From: a virus
Length of the DNA: 41,892 bases
Direction: 5' to 3' (one strand)
IMG/VR virus record: IMGVR_UViG_3300035703_000173
Span: 1 to 41,892 of that record
Of this stretch, positions 39,451 to 41,892 are shown piece after piece. A program made the translations under genes and the position numbers. Within the stretch, counting starts at the first letter, position 1. Each line of letters starts with the position of its first letter. Below the pieces are notes generated by a model. That model did no database searches and had not been told where the DNA came from. It was given only the letters and a program-made list of their open reading frames with translations.

Positions 39451-39855
39451 TTATAGACCTCGTGATGCTGCTCGCTGATACAAGATTGCGATTTCACCGG
39501 TTTCATCATAAGGAATCATCTTTGCTAGTACATCAGATAGCTTCTCAGTTGCAGGGCGCATACCTAGCGCTTCTGGTCCTGCACCTGGTCCCATTGCAAT
39601 ACCTGTTGTGATCTCTTCGCCTGGGCGTTGTGTCTCTGCAAATAATTCTGTTACTGGTCCCTGCGCTGCTGCTTCGCGTACATCTCCTGCACGAGCAGGA
39701 CGCACATCACCAGTCTTAGCTAACGGAGCACCAGACTTAATAGCCTGTGTCTCAACGCCTTCGCCGTATGCTGTGGAACCTAATTCTAACTTATCGGTAC
39801 GTGTGGAGAACTTGCCTGGCCCTGCAGGTCCAGCGAGTGGGTTCATCATACTCAC
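39451..39855 (-). CDS. Hypothetical virion-region protein (about 135 aa)
   Basis: Start candidates are GTG 39855 (GGAGG at ideal spacing, overlapping the upstream TAG), ATG 39849 and ATG 39846; I give the first. An upstream ATG at 39903 lies inside the neighbour. The product is Gly/Ala/Pro/Thr-rich (PLAGPAGPGKFSTRT, PARAGDVREAAAQGPV) with a final helix DETGEIAILYQRAAS. It lies between portal and the giant protein. Confidence 0.65.
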   Translation of the reverse strand: MSMMNPLAGPAGPGKFSTRTDKLELGSTAYGEGVETQAIKSGAPLAKTGDVRPARAGDVREAAAQGPVTELFAETQRPGEEITTGIAMGPGAGPEALGMRPATEKLSDVLAKMIPYDETGEIAILYQRAASRGL

Positions 39856-40067
39856 TATTTGTCCTCCTCTAATTTTTCTAAATCTGCTGTCATATCTTCC
39901 CAAGCCCTATTGGTTTGAGTAAGATGATTTGAATGATAAATTGCTAACTCCATTAGTTCACCTGTTAAGGTTTCTATTGATGAAGCTATGTTGTGTATAA
40001 AGCCTACGCCTACAACGACAAGATCAAGAAAGCGCACCGGACGAGGAATGTACTTATCATCTTTCAT
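39855..40067 (-). CDS. Small protein with one hydrophobic helix (70 aa)
   Basis: Residues 11-30 (RFLDLVVVGVGFIHNIASSI) are hydrophobic and could span a membrane, followed by an acidic helix (ETLTGELMELAIYHSN) and a Glu/Lys-rich coiled end. Proteins of this pattern are recurrent in aquatic actinophages, from memory. It could be a membrane-interacting minor virion protein. Confidence 0.65.
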   Translation of the reverse strand: MKDDKYIPRPVRFLDLVVVGVGFIHNIASSIETLTGELMELAIYHSNHLTQTNRAWEDMTADLEKLEEDK

Positions 40068-40097
40068 CGTCCAGTGCCACCTTCCATTAAAAAGTTA

Positions 40098-40238
40098 TTA
40101 TCCCTTTTTTACTGCGTTGCCACGACGGCCTGCTGGCATCATTGATGGAACTACCTTGCCACCTGCTGGCTTAGATGTGTCCTTCTTGCCTTCGACTGGC
40201 TTTGACATTGGCGCTGCTGCGCGAGATCCCTTGTTCAT
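40098..40238 (-). CDS. Small basic protein (46 aa)
   Basis: The 46-residue product MNKGSRAAAPMSKPVEG... is rich in Lys, Pro, Ala and Gly, with a final RRGNAVKKG. A near-perfect AGGAGGTG ribosome site lies before the ATG, predicting high expression. It resembles the small basic protein at 259-492 in composition. It directly follows the portal gene. Confidence 0.65.
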   Translation of the reverse strand: MNKGSRAAAPMSKPVEGKKDTSKPAGGKVVPSMMPAGRRGNAVKKG

Positions 40239-40255
40239 ATTTACACCTCCTCTGC

Positions 40256-41892
40256 TTAAGCTGCGCCGGTGATACCAGCGAGTAATTGGGCTATATCGGG
40301 TTTTTGACCAGCAGCAGGGGCCTGACCGGCTTGTTCTTGTGGAGGTTGCTGCGAGGCAGGAGCGGTGGCCTCACCTGCTGCTGGAAGTTGTTGTTCCATA
40401 CCTGGTGCCATAGGCGGCACCTGTGGGGTTGGAGGTGGTTCTGGTGTAAAGGCTTTTTCAATAACCGCTTCTAGCGATTGACCCTTTTGACGACCTTGGA
40501 TAACAGTTGCAATGCGGGAGATAATCTCACTAGGGTCTTGACCTTGCGCTGCCAACGCTGGAATGGCCTGAGCATACTGAGCAACAGCCACCCGCAGAGA
40601 ATCGCGCATTTCTTCAATATCAACACGTTGTTCCTCCTGCGTCACATTCAAGTCCATAGGAATCTCACGACGTACATAGTCACGAGATACGAGCTTGTCT
40701 GAACGCATTTGTAGTAAAGCAATGATGGCACGGTTTGGATCCATACCAGACATAATTCCGTAACGTACATCTACGCCGTACTCGCCCTTGATGTCACGAG
40801 ATGGTGTGTACTTAAGAACGTAAGGTGTTCCGTCATCTGTTCCCTTGATGGTCTTTGGAATACCACCAAATACTTTCTCATCTGCTTCAAAGCAAATAGA
40901 GATAAGCTCTTGGAACATACGAGCAAACTGTGCCTGTGCTGCCTTGATCTGTGTATCAAAGCCTGCTTGTAGTGCTTGCACACCACGGCCTGTTACAACT
41001 GATGCGTCAATGTTACCTGAACGAGACTCAGGGTAACGAGCACCCATACGTAGTTCACGCTCTAGTACGCCTGATTCTGTAAAGACTCCAGGTGGTAGTT
41101 CTAGCGGAACGCGACGAATACCTTGTGGGTTAGCAGAACGCATAATGGAATCTGGACCAAGTGCTAACTCTTGCACATCTTGTGGGATAGCAATAGGTGC
41201 TTGGATAGACTTTTCTGCCGCTTGGATTTGCAAGATTGCAAAGCGAGCACGAGCGAGCTGTACAGATAGCACATCATCAAACTGTCCACGTGCTTCACCA
41301 TCTAGGGATGAGCGCATAATGACAGATGCCATTGGCTTGTTTAAGATGTTTGGTGTACGTGATAGTACAAGGTTCTTGCGCTCTGGTAGGTAGAGCAAGT
41401 CTTGGTCCTTATCGTGGTACTTGACCATTGAGATGTAAGGAGAAGATAGAGCGTACTGGTTTCGACCTAGAATCAAATCGTAGAACTCTGGGTATTGTGC
41501 AGCTAATGTCTCTGCATCTGTCACGATTACCTGTGTTACAGATAGTACGCGACCATAACGATCTAACTCTGGGTATGTACCGAATGGGTTGAGCATACGG
41601 ATGCGAGGGTTATTATCCTCAAAGTCCATCTCAACCATACCAACACCAAGACCGTATGTGTTATACCAGTCTGCTGCTGTGTACATCTGCAGTTGTAGGT
41701 CAGAGTTTGTTACATAAAAGTTTGCAATACGAGTTCTAGTATCTGCTGCCTTGCGTGCTGCATCTGAAACCATATTAGTTGCTGAGCAGTTAAAGGATGG
41801 CAGTGGTGCCATTGCTTCTGCAAGATCTCGTGCTGCTACGTCAATGAAGTTTGCAACCAGAGGCTTTGGGTATTCCTCTGAAAACATTGCAG
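40256..41892 (-). CDS. Portal protein (main part; N-terminus continues at 1-248)
   Basis: The portal ring forms the DNA entry vertex and docks terminase. The gene lies directly downstream of terminase across the circular junction. Features include a helical crown/stem pattern, PISxYPELDRYGRV-like segments around the wing, a conserved ALQAGFDTQIKAAQAQFARM stem helix, and a Pro/Gln/Ala-rich C-terminal tail (about the last 65 residues). The complete protein is about 585 residues. The identification rests on gene order, length and overall portal-like character more than on a single motif. Confidence 0.8.
   Translation of the reverse strand, partial: AMFSEEYPKPLVANFIDVAARDLAEAMAPLPSFNCSATNMVSDAARKAADTRTRIANFYVTNSDLQLQMYTAADWYNTYGLGVGMVEMDFEDNNPRIRMLNPFGTYPELDRYGRVLSVTQVIVTDAETLAAQYPEFYDLILGRNQYALSSPYISMVKYHDKDQDLLYLPERKNLVLSRTPNILNKPMASVIMRSSLDGEARGQFDDVLSVQLARARFAILQIQAAEKSIQAPIAIPQDVQELALGPDSIMRSANPQGIRRVPLELPPGVFTESGVLERELRMGARYPESRSGNIDASVVTGRGVQALQAGFDTQIKAAQAQFARMFQELISICFEADEKVFGGIPKTIKGTDDGTPYVLKYTPSRDIKGEYGVDVRYGIMSGMDPNRAIIALLQMRSDKLVSRDYVRREIPMDLNVTQEEQRVDIEEMRDSLRVAVAQYAQAIPALAAQGQDPSEIISRIATVIQGRQKGQSLEAVIEKAFTPEPPPTPQVPPMAPGMEQQLPAAGEATAPASQQPPQEQAGQAPAAGQKPDIAQLLAGITGAA
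41766..41892. repeat. Terminal overlap, copy 2
   Basis: This is identical to bases 1-127 and represents the same genomic segment inside the portal gene. Removing one copy gives a 41,765-base circle. Confidence 0.95.

Overview
This window is a complete, circularly permuted phage genome. Bases 1-127 are identical to bases 41766-41892, and the portal gene reads straight through that junction, so the unique genome is 41,765 bp. The 127-base overlap length is typical of a k-mer-closed circular contig, so it should not be read as a biological terminal repeat. A WhiB-type regulator (12069-12344) points to an actinobacterial host. The moderate base composition, and several proteins that look (from memory, not a search) like those of phages recovered from lakes, suggest a freshwater actinobacterium of the Nanopelagicales (acI) type; that host call is inference. 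There is an N4-gp56-type capsid protein, a portal and very large virion proteins, but no recognisable tail tube or tape-measure gene, which favours a podovirus. No integrase, repressor or tRNA is visible, so the phage looks strictly lytic.

The layout is two divergent control regions and two convergent terminators. Control region 1 (2366-3265) separates the leftward late operon from a rightward early operon. The late operon starts at the large terminase (2365), crosses the contig junction through portal, internal proteins, scaffold, capsid, adaptor, tail and lysis genes, and ends at a strong terminator at 15757-15793. The rightward operon (3266-7252) holds tiny hypothetical proteins, a membrane-anchored lytic transglycosylase-like protein and a split cytosine-5 DNA methyltransferase, and ends at the hairpin at 7272-7308. 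Control region 2 (15005-15163) separates a leftward early/replication operon (15004 down to 7310) from a short rightward operon (zinc-ribbon protein plus HNH nuclease).

The replication operon encodes a proteasome-beta-like Ntn hydrolase, zinc-ribbon paralogues, a Cas4/RecB-like nuclease, WhiB, a DnaB/RecA-like ATPase, a Holliday-junction-resolvase-like nuclease, a primase split into zinc-finger and TOPRIM polypeptides, a DUF1599-like protein, a Dam-type methyltransferase and a sigma-factor-like protein. No DNA polymerase is recognisable. Control region 1 carries two perfect DnaA boxes and a perfect CRP/GlxR-type palindrome, so replication may start there with host DnaA and host polymerase.

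The most unusual region is 19179-23356. Six related adhesin-like genes there resolve into a three-gene cassette duplicated in tandem (F-E-D then C-B-A). Each copy carries one different HNH endonuclease at a different internal junction. Next to it lie a collagen-like protein gene and a GT4 glycosyltransferase gene. The same Ig-like module is also present in both the major capsid protein and the large tail protein. Together these suggest an elaborate, diversifying virion surface.
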